Notes: generated by a model from the letters alone, not told the origin. Shown: positions 23,498 through 35,977, counted from the stretch's first letter. The stretch is DNA of 64,000 nucleotides from Epinephelus fuscoguttatus (GCF_011397635.1 NC_064756.1:29688996-29752995); one strand, 5' to 3'. Made by a program: numbers and translations.

Positions 23498-25100
23498 TTA
23501 AAGGGATAGTTCAACATTTTGGCAAATTTGCCTATTGCTGTAATCCCTATAGTCATATGAGTAGGTACATTACCTTTAATTGTCAGTGCGTGCTGTTCTG
23601 AGATCAGTGGGACAGTGCTGCCCGCTGAAATGGAGGTGAATGGTACAGGTCCTTCTCTCCCTCAAAACTAATCAAATACACCATCAAATGACTCCAAAAG
23701 GCTCTAGTGGAAAACACATGGCTTGCATTCTCCACGCTATGAAATAATAATGTATAATTAAGTAACATTACGACACATGAAGCAAATACTCGGAACTACT
23801 TTCTTAAGTAAACCACTGGGTGGAGTGACACAGTGCGTACCTGAGACAGTGCCGTTGTTATTGCTTGTAGCCATTAGCGGTATCGTCAGCTGAACACCAG
23901 AAGGTTTGAGAAAGTTTACAAGTGTTTTGTAAATCATGGTTTACACATGTATTGTAAAAGGTTGCAGTAACAAGCCGAAGACATAGAGCAAAGTGAAGTT
24001 TCACGTAGTTCCAACCAATGTCTGGACAGGATGAAATAATGGCTATTTGTGCTGGACATCGACCCCAACGCCTGTGGAAATGGTTCGGAAAATGTTTTAT
24101 GCTCGGCCATTTTTACTGGAGGACTACGCTGAAAGGATGGAGCGCAGAAGCTCAGGAATGTTTCAAATGCTTTTCTTGAAAGATAGTGTCATACCATCTG
24201 TCGGCATCACAAAGCGAGCAGGCGTGGTAAGTGATCGTTATGTATCTTGCTCAGAAATCTCTCTGCTGTAACGTTACGTCCATGTTGAGTAACATTAGCC
24301 TACAACCCAAGCATGGTAAATAAGGCTAAAATGCAAATGTTGTTGTGGTTATGTTATGGATAAGTGCTTGCCCAGAGCATATAGTGAAGTGACTGGCATT
24401 ACTTCTCATTGTTGGGAATAAACAGACTGCTAGGGAACATTTTATGTTGTTGTTCCCTCAGGAGTTGTGGTGATTTATGAGTGTGGAGTTAGCATGTTCT
24501 CCCCGTGTTCCGGTGATTATTTTGAGGCGTACTCTATATTTATATTGCACAGGTGTACCTAATAAAGTGGCCAGTAAGCCCCACATTTACACTACCGGCT
24601 CTGGGTCTCCCCTCAGCCCCTGGTTGCTCGGCAGCCTCAGCCTCTCTTCTTGCTCTCTCTTCTTCCAAAACCTGTAACTCTTCCTCTGTATATTCTGGCT
24701 TCTTCTCAACAAACTTGTTGTTTTGATGACGCAAGTAACTGTACTAAACATATGCTGTTTGAAATCACTCCGCCCAGCAAGTACTGTATGTCTGGAATGT
24801 AGTTCCGGCTGTGCATTTGGCTTCAAAACAACTCTGTCTCGTAATATTACATTATTATTTCATAGCGTGGTGAATGTGTAAGCTACAAGTTGTCCACAAG
24901 AGCGTTTTGGAGTCATTTGATGGTGTATTTGATTAGTTTTGAGGGAGAGAGGTACCATTCACCTCCATTTCAGCGGGCAGCTCTGCCCCACCAATCTCAG
25001 AACAGCATGCACTGACAATTAAAGGTAATGTAACTACTCAAATGACTATAGGGATTATGGCAATAGGCAAATTTGCCAAAATGTCAAACTATCCCTTTAA
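23498..25100 (+). mobile_element. TTAA-target DNA transposon with THAP exon, unit 1
   Basis: The ends are TTAAAGGGATAGTTCAACAT and the complementary ATGTCAAACTATCCCTTTAA, long inverted repeats (over 100 bp on each side) with TTAA at both borders. TTAA duplication is typical of piggyBac and Kolobok elements, and THAP domains occur in Kolobok transposases. Only an N-terminal exon is present, so the copy is non-autonomous. Confidence 0.75.
23936..24226 (+). pseudogene. Decayed THAP zinc-finger exon, unit 1
   Basis: From the ATG at 23936 the peptide starts MVYTCIVKGCSNKPKT with the first CxxxxC pair, meets a stop, and continues in shifted frames with KVKFHVVP. It then runs to VEMVRKMF and LEDYAERM, which match the second half of a THAP domain (the CSxHFxxEDY region). 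The unit 2 copy preserves MCSGHFLLEDY more clearly. A splice donor GTAAGT follows at 24227. THAP domains bind DNA through C2CH zinc coordination. Stops and frameshifts make it a pseudogene. Confidence 0.65.
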
Positions 25101-25379
25101 GAACCGATTTCGACCATAATGAGAAAAGTGTGTGCCTATCGCGTAACATTTCAAAGTATATGATCTTGTATGATAATGTAGCACCCTTAGTCTTGACTTT
25201 TAGGTTTAATGGATACTCATATCGCTCTAGGTCCGGTAGGAGTTGCACCAGGAAGTGACTCACAAAAGGGAGTGGGTGTTGGCATTTGAACAGGTGATAT
25301 TTTAATATCAATGCAAAACAAATGATATACATCAACAGCTTGGCTGTGCATTTATTTACCAAAATAAGGCGCCATAAAA

Positions 25380-27003
25380 TAAAAGAAAACCAAAAGAAGA
25401 GTCCATAGAACCCGAGCTCTCCTGCTCGAAGGGTTCTGGTAAGGTCAGTTCAAGAAAAAAGGATCCAACGTGTGTGTATATGTGTTCTGTGCATCAATGT
25501 CCATTCAGTTTCTTTTGTCCTCAATTTCTATAACTACTACCCGGGTAGGTGAGGAGTGTGTGTGTCTTATCTGTTCTCAGAGTGTGAGATTCAGATGATC
25601 TGGAGTCGTCAAGGTAGGTTCTGCAGCTGGCCACACTGCATCTCCAACTCTCTCTCTCTCAGAATCGCTGGGCTGGGCTCGCCATCTTAATCATGTCTCT
25701 CTATTTCTCAGACAGTAGTTCAGACTAGCAAAAAAAACCAACCGGAGTCTCAAGCATTTACTCTCACAAAGGGGGTTTTTCTCCTCGGCTCACAGCTTAT
25801 CGGGATGAAACCTGGATTCGCCTGTGACTACCAGGTCTGCCTGCGGACTTCTCTGCCTTCATCCGTGGCTGTCTGCTACTCTTTGCTTCGTGTTTTCTTT
25901 GTTTTTTCTGCAACCAACTCTCTCGATATGGTCTGCTCTGCTGCCGTGTGTTTTGTGTCCGAGAGAAAATGGCGTCTGCTCACGGTGCAGGCGCCATTTT
26001 CTCAGACACAAAACAAACGGCAGAGAGAAATGGCGTCTGCACCCAGTTTTGTGTCTGAGAGAAAATGGCGTCTGCTCACGGGTGCAGACTTCACGCGATA
26101 CCTGACCTAGGTTCACGGGGAATACAGACACTAACAGGGGAACACTGCCCCCTACTGGAGGTTTACTGGAACTGTCTAAATGACAAATATAGGGTTAGCA
26201 ACCTGATTTTTCATGCTGGTTACAATAAGAAGCATTAAGTTTCTTTTGAAATAAAGTAATTAGCCTGTTTACAACTACAACTTTATCAGATCCGCCCACT
26301 TTGGCCGGTTAAAACATCAGCGCTGCTCTCTTGTATTTCCTCTCTGCTCTTTCTCTTGTGCTCTTCTTCTTGTTTTTGCTCTTTTTCATATCTTAGCCTC
26401 TTTCATATTTACGTTTTAGTTATGCTTTTTTACTCTTATGATCAACGTTATTTTAAACTTTTAAGTTTTGCTTATCTGGTTTTCTTTTATCTCCAGTGTT
26501 TTCAACATTTGTATGCACGTTAATAGTAACTTTGATTTCACTATTATTATAAGCGAGTAATTATAACAAAGTAGACAAGTGCCCTTTTCGACCTGCCTCT
26601 TCAACCAAAGATTCATCTAATCCAGCAGCTGCCAGCCACTTGCCACAGTGGTTCTTTTGCCAAACCCCATAGGCTTTCTGCAGCATAAAGCAACCAACGT
26701 TGGGGTACCCTCAGGGCTTCACAGGCTCAAATGCTCCCCCCACCACAATGCGCCAGCTGGTTTCATTCAGCTGGAAAGTCTGGGAGCTGCAAAGTGACAG
26801 TTCAGGGCCCCAGGAGAAATGCCTGCATGATTCGCTGCTAAGAAGGAGGCAACAAACTCTCCTCACAGGTGACCCGTTGGGCAGTGGTATCCTCATTCAT
26901 GTATTCAGTTGTTACCTATTTAGCTTAGATAAATTTTCATTTATCGCCAAGCCATTGTCTGTAGATATTTCTCAAAACATTTTCAAAAAGGTATTTCCCC
27001 TAC
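25380..27003. other. Duplicated non-coding segment, unit 1
   Basis: No gene was recognised. It contains GT-rich runs (about 25470-25570), a cluster of alternating inverted repeats (25945-26092) and A+T-rich sequence. Frames at 25805-26131 cover the inverted-repeat cluster on both strands and are not convincing as genes. Confidence 0.5.
25945..26092. repeat. Alternating inverted repeats, unit 1
   Basis: The word gagagaaaatggcgtctgct occurs in direct and inverted orientation three or more times, alternating with tttgtgtctgag. The strand can fold into competing hairpins. The unit 2 counterpart (42390-42543) has a different arrangement. Confidence 0.8.
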
Positions 27004-27190
27004 ATTAATCATTATGTTGAGGATACAAATTGAGTTCAAATAGTGTTTAACAGGACAATAAACAATAGAGCTGACAGTTTGGCCATATTATCTTAAACCA
27101 CCCATTTAGACATGAAATCAAAACTCAGTTCACTTGAAGTGCTGCTTTGAAAAACTTTTCACAACTTCACAGGATCATTTGTCTATGTGA

Positions 27191-28411
27191 CAGTGAGTCT
27201 CCTAAGTACAGGGTAACAGCAGTAACAGCGCCAGGTCACCATCGGTTGGGCATCCCTCCTTCTCTTTCAGCTCTAGCGTGTGAAAGCCGGGCCAATATTA
27301 ATCCTTGTTCAAGCTCTTGATTTATCGCTCTCCTGTTTTATTTCTTTGTCTCCTTGGACAACACCTTCACCTCCTTCTTCCTTTTCTTTATCACTTCAGC
27401 CATGACAACCATGTCTAACTTCATTCACCTCTGTTCGGTTACGCTACTCTAAAGAGAGGAAGGGGATATGACGTATGCCATAAAGCAGCCAAATTTTGTA
27501 GTCTTTTTTGTGTCTGGGTTCCTACCCGAACCCTGAAACTGCATAGTGCCAGTGCAAGTGAAACAGACGCTCTCAAGAAATGACGGATGTGTCATCCAAC
27601 CTATTGTGAGTTGATGTACCATCACAAGGATCTTGGATATATATTTTGAGGGCTCAAAAACTCAATTGTGTTGCTTTAAGATATTTTAATAAATGCCAAA
27701 AATGTCAACCTGCTGGTGGCTCTGCAGGATTTTTCAGGGGATAACCAAAGACAGTAGGATTTCTCCTGAAGAGCATGTGTTGTTCATACATGCAATTATG
27801 AACCAAAAAGTGTCAATCTGTAACAGGTGGTGTTTGGACCCAATAGCAGCACAACAGAGACCAGAAACAGTTAGTAATAAAGTGTATTGTTATTATTTAG
27901 TAGGTACAGAGCAGGGATTCAAAACAACACCCGGTTCGGTTCTACACTCTGGGATAGTCTCTTCTCAAAGTTCTTGGCAGCCCAGCTGGTTTGGCAGGCT
28001 AATCCAGGCCAAGAGGTAGGCAGGTGAGCAGGGTGCTAGCTCAACAACAAACAGTTCAATTCAACAGCAAGCAACAGTACCGTGGAGGAGCAGATAGGTT
28101 TGTAGTTTAGGAGGCAGGAAATCGGGTAGCAGGTAAATACACAGTCCAAACAGACAAACTAGAAGGAAGCACGCAGAAGGCAGGTCGAGGCCAGGCGGAG
28201 GGTTGAGAAGACAGCAGGTGAGTACAAGCCGGAGGAACACACGATGGCGAGTGTGGTGACATGGTGAAAATCTCTGGACCACAGGAGACCCCAGGTAAGC
28301 TGAGTGGAACACTCACTGTAGCGCTGTCATCGTTGTCGGGTGAAAATGCCAAGCAGCCACAGGCAAACAGGAACCAAGGACACAGAAGCAGGTGTCTTCT
28401 TCCATCCTTTT
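27191..28411. other. Spacer between units 1 and 2
   Basis: 27191-27665 has no counterpart elsewhere in the window and no gene. 27666-28045 repeats the sequence of about 15750-16110, including the start of the LTR-like repeat (from 27819). 28046-28405 then follows a different, longer internal sequence of what looks like the same repeat family, before unit 2 begins. No gene was recognised. Confidence 0.6.
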
Positions 28412-29282
28412 GAACTGATTATAATTTATTGGTCAAAAACAACTAGTCAAGATATAATAATGAAGATATGACAATTTATATCCAAAAGGTCAAAGGTCAA
28501 CTTCACTGTGACATCATAATGTTCTGCAAACATTTTCCTGAGCGTAATTTAACATGTTAACTCAGGAACAAAAGGGAAGACATTTGGTCAGACACTGAAT
28601 TGGTGACACTAATCTTGGGTGTCCAACTTGAAACTGTGCTGACTGTATAGATCTGTGCTGCCAGGCTGAAGATGTGTGACGCATCCATGTTTCCCCCCCA
28701 AAATACACTTAATATCTTTTATTAAATTCCTTCAAAGGCTTCACTGCTTATATCGTCTCAGTGTGAACAGACATGGACATAAGCTGCAACTTAGCTAACA
28801 ACTGTGAGGTTGTAAATCTGGTTTAGTGCAACAGATTGTTTCTCAACTAGTGTTCATTAATCATTAAGTTGAGGATACAAATTGAGTTCAAATAGTGTTT
28901 AACAGGACAATCAACAATAAACAGCAATAATAGCTGATAGTTTTATTATCTAAACCACCCATTTAAACATGAAAGCAAAAGTCAGTTGACCTGAAGTGCT
29001 GATTTGGAGAAACTTTGCACAACTTCACAGGATCATTTGTCTATGTGACAGTTTGTTTTGCAAAGTTTGCACTGTTGTTGTCTGGTCTGTTCACATAGTC
29101 ACTAGCAGCAGCTAACACTGAGGCGTCTTGGGGGAATATGATGGTGACACTCTGCAGACATAGTTTGTTTTTCTCCATGTGGATTTAGACTCCAGACAGA
29201 GCAGTGATGCTAATGAGCCGATCATCACTATTCTCTTCAGGCAAATAAACTCCTGTGAAACTCATTAAGAGTTCATCACTTC

Positions 29283-29343
29283 ATTAATTATTTAAACTAT
29301 CCTCTGTTGTTTTGGCTCTGAGTGGAGATGGATGACTCAACAG
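29283..29343 (+). promoter_or_regulatory. Candidate OR promoter and 5' exon, unit 2
   Basis: Same block as at 15087: ATTAATTA at 29283-29290 and ATGGATGACTCAACAG|GTAAAA with the donor GT at 29344. It lies 5.7 kb upstream of OR copy 2, or 3.8 kb if the foldback insertion is removed. Confidence 0.35.
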
Positions 29344-29441
29344 GTAAAAAAAGTTTTTCATACTTGGAAAACTATTGACTTGTCTTGCAGTTTCTGTAAG
29401 GATTCAATATTGGTATCAAAAACTATCATCAACATGCTTGT

Positions 29442-29470
29442 ATTAGATTAGATTAGATTAGATTAGATTA
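29442..29470. repeat. (TTAGA)n microsatellite, unit 2
   Basis: About six repeats, one fewer than in unit 1. Confidence 0.95.
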
Positions 29471-30087
29471 TTTTTTACATTGTACGATCAAATTGTATTT
29501 AAATGTCCAGTTAAATTAACAACTTCGCAACCATCACCAGAGCTGCACATTATACAATCAAGCACATCAGCATGATGAGATGCTCACAATGAAGATGCTA
29601 GCATGTTGATATAAGGTTTACCATCTTAGTCAGTAAATAGCAGATTGGATCAAGGGTTACACACGCTTCAAACAAATGTGATACACTATATAAAGCTTAA
29701 TAATTGTTTTGGTATGGCTGTGTCCGTGCAGACATGTTGTACCAAGATGTTGTCAGATTTGTGTTGTATTAAACATGACTTCAAATAAGATCAGCTGGGG
29801 CTCGTCTAGTTTATTTATTATTCATCAAAATTAGGACTGACAAGAGTTTTCCACATCAGTAAGGGGGATAAATGTTTTCACAGTTCATCCCTTGGAGACC
29901 GCAAATGTCCGTACTAAATGTAATGGCTATTTATTCAATAGTTGTTCTGATATTTTAATAAATGTCAAAAATGTCAACCTGCTGGTGGCCCTGCAGGAAA
30001 TTTCAGGGAATAACCAAAGACAGTAGGATTTCTCCTGAAGAGCATGTGTTGTTCATACATGCAATTATGAACCAAAAAGTGTCAATC

Positions 30088-32795
30088 TGTAACAGGTGGT
30101 GTTTGGACCCAATAGCAGCACAACAGAGACCAGAAACAGTTAGTAATAATGTGTATTGTTATTATTTAGTAGGTACAGAGCAGGGATTCAAAACAACAAC
30201 TGGTTCTGTCCTACACTCTGGGATAGTCTCTTCTCAAAGTTCTTGGCAGCCCAGCTGGTTTGGCAGGCTATTCCAGGCCAAGAGGTAGGCAGGTGAGCAG
30301 GGGTGCTAGCTCAACAACAACAGAAGGGGCTACTGCAGGCTATCTTACCGCCATTTTAAAGAGTAAACTCCGTCGTCCTCTTCTCTGTTTTCCTCTCGAG
30401 ATTAAACATCAGGCTGTTACTTTGCTGGTTGGCCATGCACAAGATGATGTCCCATCATATTACCTTCATCACCAAATGTAGTAGCCTATTCTTTCTTCAA
30501 AACACTGTGCACTCCTCTGTGGATTCCCCATCTGCTTTATTCCTCGCACTTACAGATAACTTTAAGTAGAACCACAACAAACTAACTTCTAACCCTTCAC
30601 CTCCAGAAGGTGATGGACAATAAATTCGGCAACGGGAAATCACTCAGGAATGAAGAGCTGGAAAATCGGTAGCACTTTATAATACAGCCCGTGTTTTACG
30701 ACGTAACTCCCCGTGTCTTACGGCGTAACTTCCCGTGTCTTACGGCGTAACTCCTCTAAGACCTGCCGGGGTCTTACAGTGGAACTGCTACTGTCTTATG
30801 CTGTCACTCCCAGTGTCTTATAATGGAACTTCATGCGTCTTACCTTGCACTTACTGGGACTTCCCGGTGACTCTCTGACATCTACCATGACATTTTGGGG
30901 GAGCCTATATGGTTTAGTTTCACTTATGACTTACAGTGTAACTCGCTATGTCTTACAGTAAAACGTCTTACAGTCCAACTCCTTTTGTCTTACCATGTAG
31001 GCCTACTTATTAAAACTTATAACTATAAAATCAGATATGATTTACAGTTTTAAAATACACGAAAATCATACTGCAATATGTAACCTGTTTAATCACACAA
31101 TGACAACTTCAGAGTTATAAAATATCTTTATTCTTTACCACGCAGACACCTGGTACTTACATGCTAAGTGCCCAAGACTTCCCCTGTAAGTACCAGGGAC
31201 CGGGCTGTATTGTAAAGTGCACACTGTTCACCCTTCCTTACCATGCAGGTACCTAGTACTTACACTCTAAGCACCCGAGACTTCTGCTGTACCTACCAGG
31301 GACTTTCCCTGTAATTACCAGAGACCTACACTGTACTTATCAGGGAGCGGGCTGTATTATAAATTGCACACTGTTCACCCTTCCTTACCATGCAGGTACC
31401 TGGTACTTACACTCTAAGCACCCGAGACTTCTGCTGTACCTACCAGGGACTTTCCTGTAATTACCAGAGACCTACACTGTACTTATCAGGAGCGGGCTGT
31501 ATTATAAATTGCACACTGTTCACCCTTCCTTACCATGCAGGTACCTGGTACCAGGCAAAGTGCATACTGGTAAATAAACAGTCTCGGGTGCTTAGAGTGT
31601 AAGTACCAGGTACCTGCATGGTAAGGAAGGGCGAACAGTGTGCACTTTACAATACAGCCCGGTCCCTGATAAGTACAGTGTAGGTCTCTGGTAATTACAG
31701 GGAAAGTCCCTGGTAGGTACAGCAGAAGTCTCGGGTGCTTAGAGTGTAAGTACTAGGTACCTGCATGGTAAGGAAGGGTGAACAGTGTGCACTTTACAAT
31801 ACAGCCCGGTCCCTGGTACTTACAGGGGAAGTCTTGGGCACTTAGCATGTAAGTACCAGGTGTCTGCGTGGTAAAGAATAAAGATATTTTATAACTCTGA
31901 AGTTGTCATTGTGTGATTAAACAGGTTACATATTTGCAGTATGATTTTCGTGTATTTTAAAACTGTAAATCATATCTGATTTTATAGTTATAAGTTTTAA
32001 TAAGTAGGCCTACATGGTAAGACATCAGGAGTTGGACTGTAAGACGTTTACTGTAAGACATAGCGAGTTACACTGTAAGTCATAAGTGAAACTAAACCAT
32101 ATAGGCTCCCCCAAAATGTCATGGTAGATGTCAGAGAGTCACCCGGGAAGTCCCAGTAAGTGCAAGGTAAGACGCATGAAGTTCCATTATAAGACACTGG
32201 GAGTGACAGCATAAGACAGTAGCAGTTCCACTGTAAGACCCCGGCAGGTCTACTGTAAGACAAGCGAAACTACACAACAGGTTCCTCTAAAATTCCATGT
32301 AGATGTCAGAGAGTTACCATGAAAGTCCCAATAAGTATATGGTAAGACACGGGAAGTTATGCCGTAAGACACGGGGAGTTACGCCGTAAGACACGGGAAG
32401 TTATGCCGTAAGACACGGGAAGTTATGCCATAAGACACGGGGAGTTACGTCGTAAGACACGGGGAGTTACGCCGTAAGACACGGGGAGTTACGCCGTAAG
32501 ACACGGGCTGTATTATAAAGTGCTACCGGAAAATCTTGCATGAGTGGCGAAGAACCATCTGGCAACAAGTGACTGAGAGGCATATGTGCTGGCTGGGAGT
32601 AATGACGAACGGGTGAACTGAGTTGGCTTGATGAGGTGGGCATGCCGGACAGACAGGAGCATGAAAGGCATAGACAGGTGATTGATTAGCAGGTAGGAGT
32701 TGTGGAGTGGCAGTGTGAGAGGAAAATTACTGACCAAAGGCTGAATGATTGTTCATGCTAAAAAGAGCAGTGACCAGGAACGCAACACTGTGACA
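30088..32795. mobile_element. LTR-like repeat, unit 2, interrupted
   Basis: Counterpart of 15901-16735, with the same TG...CA ends and caatc flanks (30083-30087 and 32796-32800). It is split by the foldback element at 30668-32527. Confidence 0.6.
30668..32527. mobile_element. 1.86-kb foldback element with 8-bp duplication
   Basis: The ends GGTAGCACTTTATAATACAG and CTGTATTATAAAGTGCTACC are exact complements. They are flanked by ggaaaatc at 30660-30667 and 32528-32535. The empty site, with a single ggaaaatc, is present in unit 1 (16468-16475) and unit 3 (45254-45261). The arms extend almost to the centre (about 31550). Each begins with several copies of a cgtcttacggcgtaact / acacggggagttacg word of about 20 bp, and holds inner repeats around the accatgcaggtacct word. 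No protein is encoded. The 8-bp duplication suggests mobilisation by hAT-, Merlin- or P-like transposase. Confidence 0.9.
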
Positions 32796-33255
32796 CAATC
32801 TGCTTGTGGAGCTAGCGAAAAAGTCAGGGGGACACCAAACTCATTAGAAGATATTGTCTCTACGTCTGAGCAAATCCAACCAATAAACTCTGAGGTATTT
32901 CAGTGTGGACAAAAGTGGTGAACCGACTGACCAACACACCTACCAACAAACCAACACTGCCATTCCTTGAGCCACGCTGCCAGTATGGCGAAACAAAATG
33001 CAAAATATATTTTACTATATCCTGTACTGATACATTCAGGTGGCATAACAGCTCAACTACTCAAGAAAGATGGAAGAGGGCTTAATGTTTGCTGCATGAC
33101 ATTTACTGTACTTATGAAGAGCAACGCACAGCAGCAGGTTATTATGTGTGTTAGAACACCCAAACCCAGGCGATGGCCCACTGTTTAAGACACATACCAT
33201 GTAAAAGACAGGGTGTCAATTTTTTTAAATGGGGCCAGGTTATCCATCCATCCAT

Positions 33256-33785
33256 GTTTTTTTCTTATTTTTTTAAAAGATACCTTTATTACTTTTTCAG
33301 TTTATACAAGAAAAGCATTTTACAAAAACATAAAAGTGCCTCATACTACACAGAACATGGTGAACAAAAAACCCCACACGGTGAAAAAACAAACTAATAA
33401 GTAAAAATAAATTCAAAGAAGATTTATATGAAGTACAGAAATATGTAACAACATAAGGGAAAACAAACAAACAAAACAAAAAAAACCCCACTCCATACAA
33501 CAGCATTGAAAGCTCAAATTGACAGTTGAAGGAAAACATAAGCAAATATCCAGGCATTACAGTGTTACCATATGGTGTTTGGTTTATACCAAAACTCAAG
33601 TATGGTTCTTTCCAGGAATGACTGACCAGATAAGTCCACAGAGGCCCTTCTGTAGAGTCTGTGCACTCTCCATACCGATATAATTCAAAAAGGGGTTCCA
33701 AGTTTTATAAAACAACAGAGGTATGTCCTTAAGCCAGTAGGTCATTGCTTCCAGAGGAATAAGTTCCATTATACAACATTTAGTT
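33256..33785 (-). pseudogene. 5'-truncated LINE 3' end, unit 2
   Basis: Duplicate of 17201-17730 with small indels. The frames at 33297-33701 and 33596-33850 again contain the FYKTWNPFLNYI part. Confidence 0.5.
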
Positions 33786-34434
33786 CTGGCCCTGCAATCT
33801 GATTGGTCGAGAGACAGTAAAACTGTGATGATACTGGAGTACAACATCACGGTTATTTCACTGTGTATGTATCACTCCGCCTCACAGCTGATTGCAATCA
33901 ACAATCAAATCAAAACTGACGGTTAGTGTCAGTTAGGTCAGCAGTTGCGTTGTAGGCTAATTAATTCATCCACTGTCAAACAGCCAAAAATACGGATTTA
34001 TTTCCTAAAATAAGTTTTGAATTGAACTATGAATGGTCATCAGAGGAAGATGAGGGAGAAGCTGAATCCATCTGAGCACACATCCACGTTTGTCAGTGTT
34101 TCATCAGCGGAGCTCAATGACTTGGAGAAAAGCAACATACTGTCAGATCAGAAGGCAGAGTCGGCTGTGCCTGTGAAGCGACAGTCCACCATGCAGTCAC
34201 CAGAGACTTATTTCACCGGCTGCACAATTATTGGAAACGTGCAGATAAATGTGTGTAAAGATAAGTGCCTGGCGCACCATGTCTGCGTTACATAGCAACG
34301 GTGACAGCGGAGTCCTGAGGGAACTATTTTTGTTGGCGGAAGACAAATAAAATGCTTAAATGATCTATTTTGTTCTCATTTTTCAACATTTCTTAATCAG
34401 CCTTGCTTATTTAACTGTTGAACTGTTGTATAAA

Positions 34435-34568
34435 AGCAATATCACACTCAAGGCCGTGATGTTGTACTGTGATATCGCCACGGCTGTGATTCGTCATAGG
34501 CACGAGGCCGCAGGCCGAGTGCCGAAGATATCACAGCACAACATCATGAGCTCAAGTGTGATATTGCT
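34435..34568. repeat. Long hairpin at end of repeat, unit 2
   Basis: Counterpart of 18381-18515. It has the same outer and inner stems, with the same broken pairs as unit 1. Confidence 0.75.
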
Positions 34569-35020
34569 TAATTATACCCTGTTACCACTGTGAGAGATTA
34601 GGAGGTTTGTCAGAGATCCACTGGAGTAGGATACACCGTCTGGCACCAAACAGAAGAGCATCAAGCAGTCATGTTGTTCAATTAGCTGGTTAAAGGATTT
34701 GACAGTGCCGTCAACTATGGATAGCTAATGAGGAGGACTAACAGGAAGTGACGATGATGAAACTGGTGACCACAATTTCACTTGGCGTTATTTTGGGATG
34801 TTCTTGTCTTTAAAGTCACTGTGAACAGCTCTCTCTCAGAGGGCTGCAGTAAGCTCCACAGAAGACAGAGTATAGGATTTGAACAGCATGGAGGATTTTG
34901 ATGGGTAATATTCATCTTTACACCTCAGAGAAGTCCATTTTGAATGACATATATTTAATAACAACACTTTAATGGAATTTTGGCAGTTCCTCAAAGGCTT
35001 TGTTTAAAAAAAATATATAA

Positions 35021-35977
35021 ATGGGAGATAACAACTCATTGATTGGTGGTGAGTCTTTACAGTGGCAGATCGGTTACGGGTCATTATTGTGCAGCTCCTG
35101 GTGATGATTTTTCTTTGCATCAACTTTTCATCTTAACCTTTTTCAAAAGGAGTGTTTCTACACAACGCTACATCTTGTTTGCAGTTACACTACTGTCTGA
35201 TAGCTTTGTATTACTCGTGACTGATGTCATCCTCATCTTAAACTATTTTCAAATTCCCATGCATGTTTGGTTATGCATCATCATCTCTTTTCTGTTAATT
35301 CTGCATCTTTTGATCACACCAGTTACTCTGACAGCAATGACCCTGGAGCGCTATGTGGCCATATGCATGCCCCTGCGTCATGGAGAGTTGTGCTCCCGTC
35401 ACAGCACTGTGAACTGCATTCTAATAATTCATGGCCTCAGCTCTGTACCCTGTATTGTTGTCCTCTCTACTTTCTTTGCATCAGTCTCTCTTAGCTTTTA
35501 TGAACAACACAGTGTATGTTCTGTTCAGATATTTCTTGTGCACAGGTGGCAGAAACATCTTAGGTCAGCTCTAAATCAGTTTTACTTCTTGATTATGTGT
35601 ATTACTATTGTATTCTCCTATGTTCAAATACTGAAAGTAGCTAAAACTGCATCAGGAGAGAATAAAAAGTCAACATGGAAAGGACTCAGAACAGTAATTC
35701 TTCATGCTTTCCAGCTGCTGCTCTGTCTCATCCAGCTGTGGTGTCCATTCATAGAAGCTGCTCTACCTCAGATTAATGTCAATTTGTTTAATACCTGTCA
35801 GGTATTTTAACTACATAATGTTTAGTCTTGTTCCAAGATGTCTGAGTCCTCTCATTTATGGCCTCAGGGATGAAAAGTTTTTCATGCTATAAAAATGTCT
35901 GCTTTGGCTTATGTACAACAAGCATTTGGAAAGGTAGATTAATTATTTCTGAACAGAGAAATGTATTTATTAAATAA
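35021..35977 (+). pseudogene. Odorant receptor copy 2, multiple frameshifts
   Basis: Same receptor as copy 1. Compared with copy 3 it lacks one C near 35077, four bases near 35128, one T near 35142 and five bases near 35166. It has an extra base near 35794, lacks one T near 35881, and has one or two fewer A near 35893. After the first four changes the true frame is restored over most of the protein (TM2 to TM6; open frame 35043-35810). It is then lost before TM7. The motifs TLERYVAICMPLRHG and KGLRTVILHAFQLLL are intact. Several changes are in base runs, so sequence error is possible. A fully functional receptor is not encoded as written. Confidence 0.85.

Larger units (their letters stand above)
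14218..27190. repeat. Segmental duplication unit 1 (with OR copy 1)
   Basis: Nearly the whole interval recurs at 28412-43640 and in part at 43451-51830. It contains, in order: the candidate promoter/exon block, a TTAGA microsatellite, an LTR-like repeat, a LINE 3' fragment, a hairpin repeat, the OR, a long 3' flank, a TTAA element and inverted-repeat clusters. Relative to unit 2 it lacks about 410 bp near 22421. The end was set where similarity to the start of the next unit stops (gatcatttgtctatgtgaca). Confidence 0.85.
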
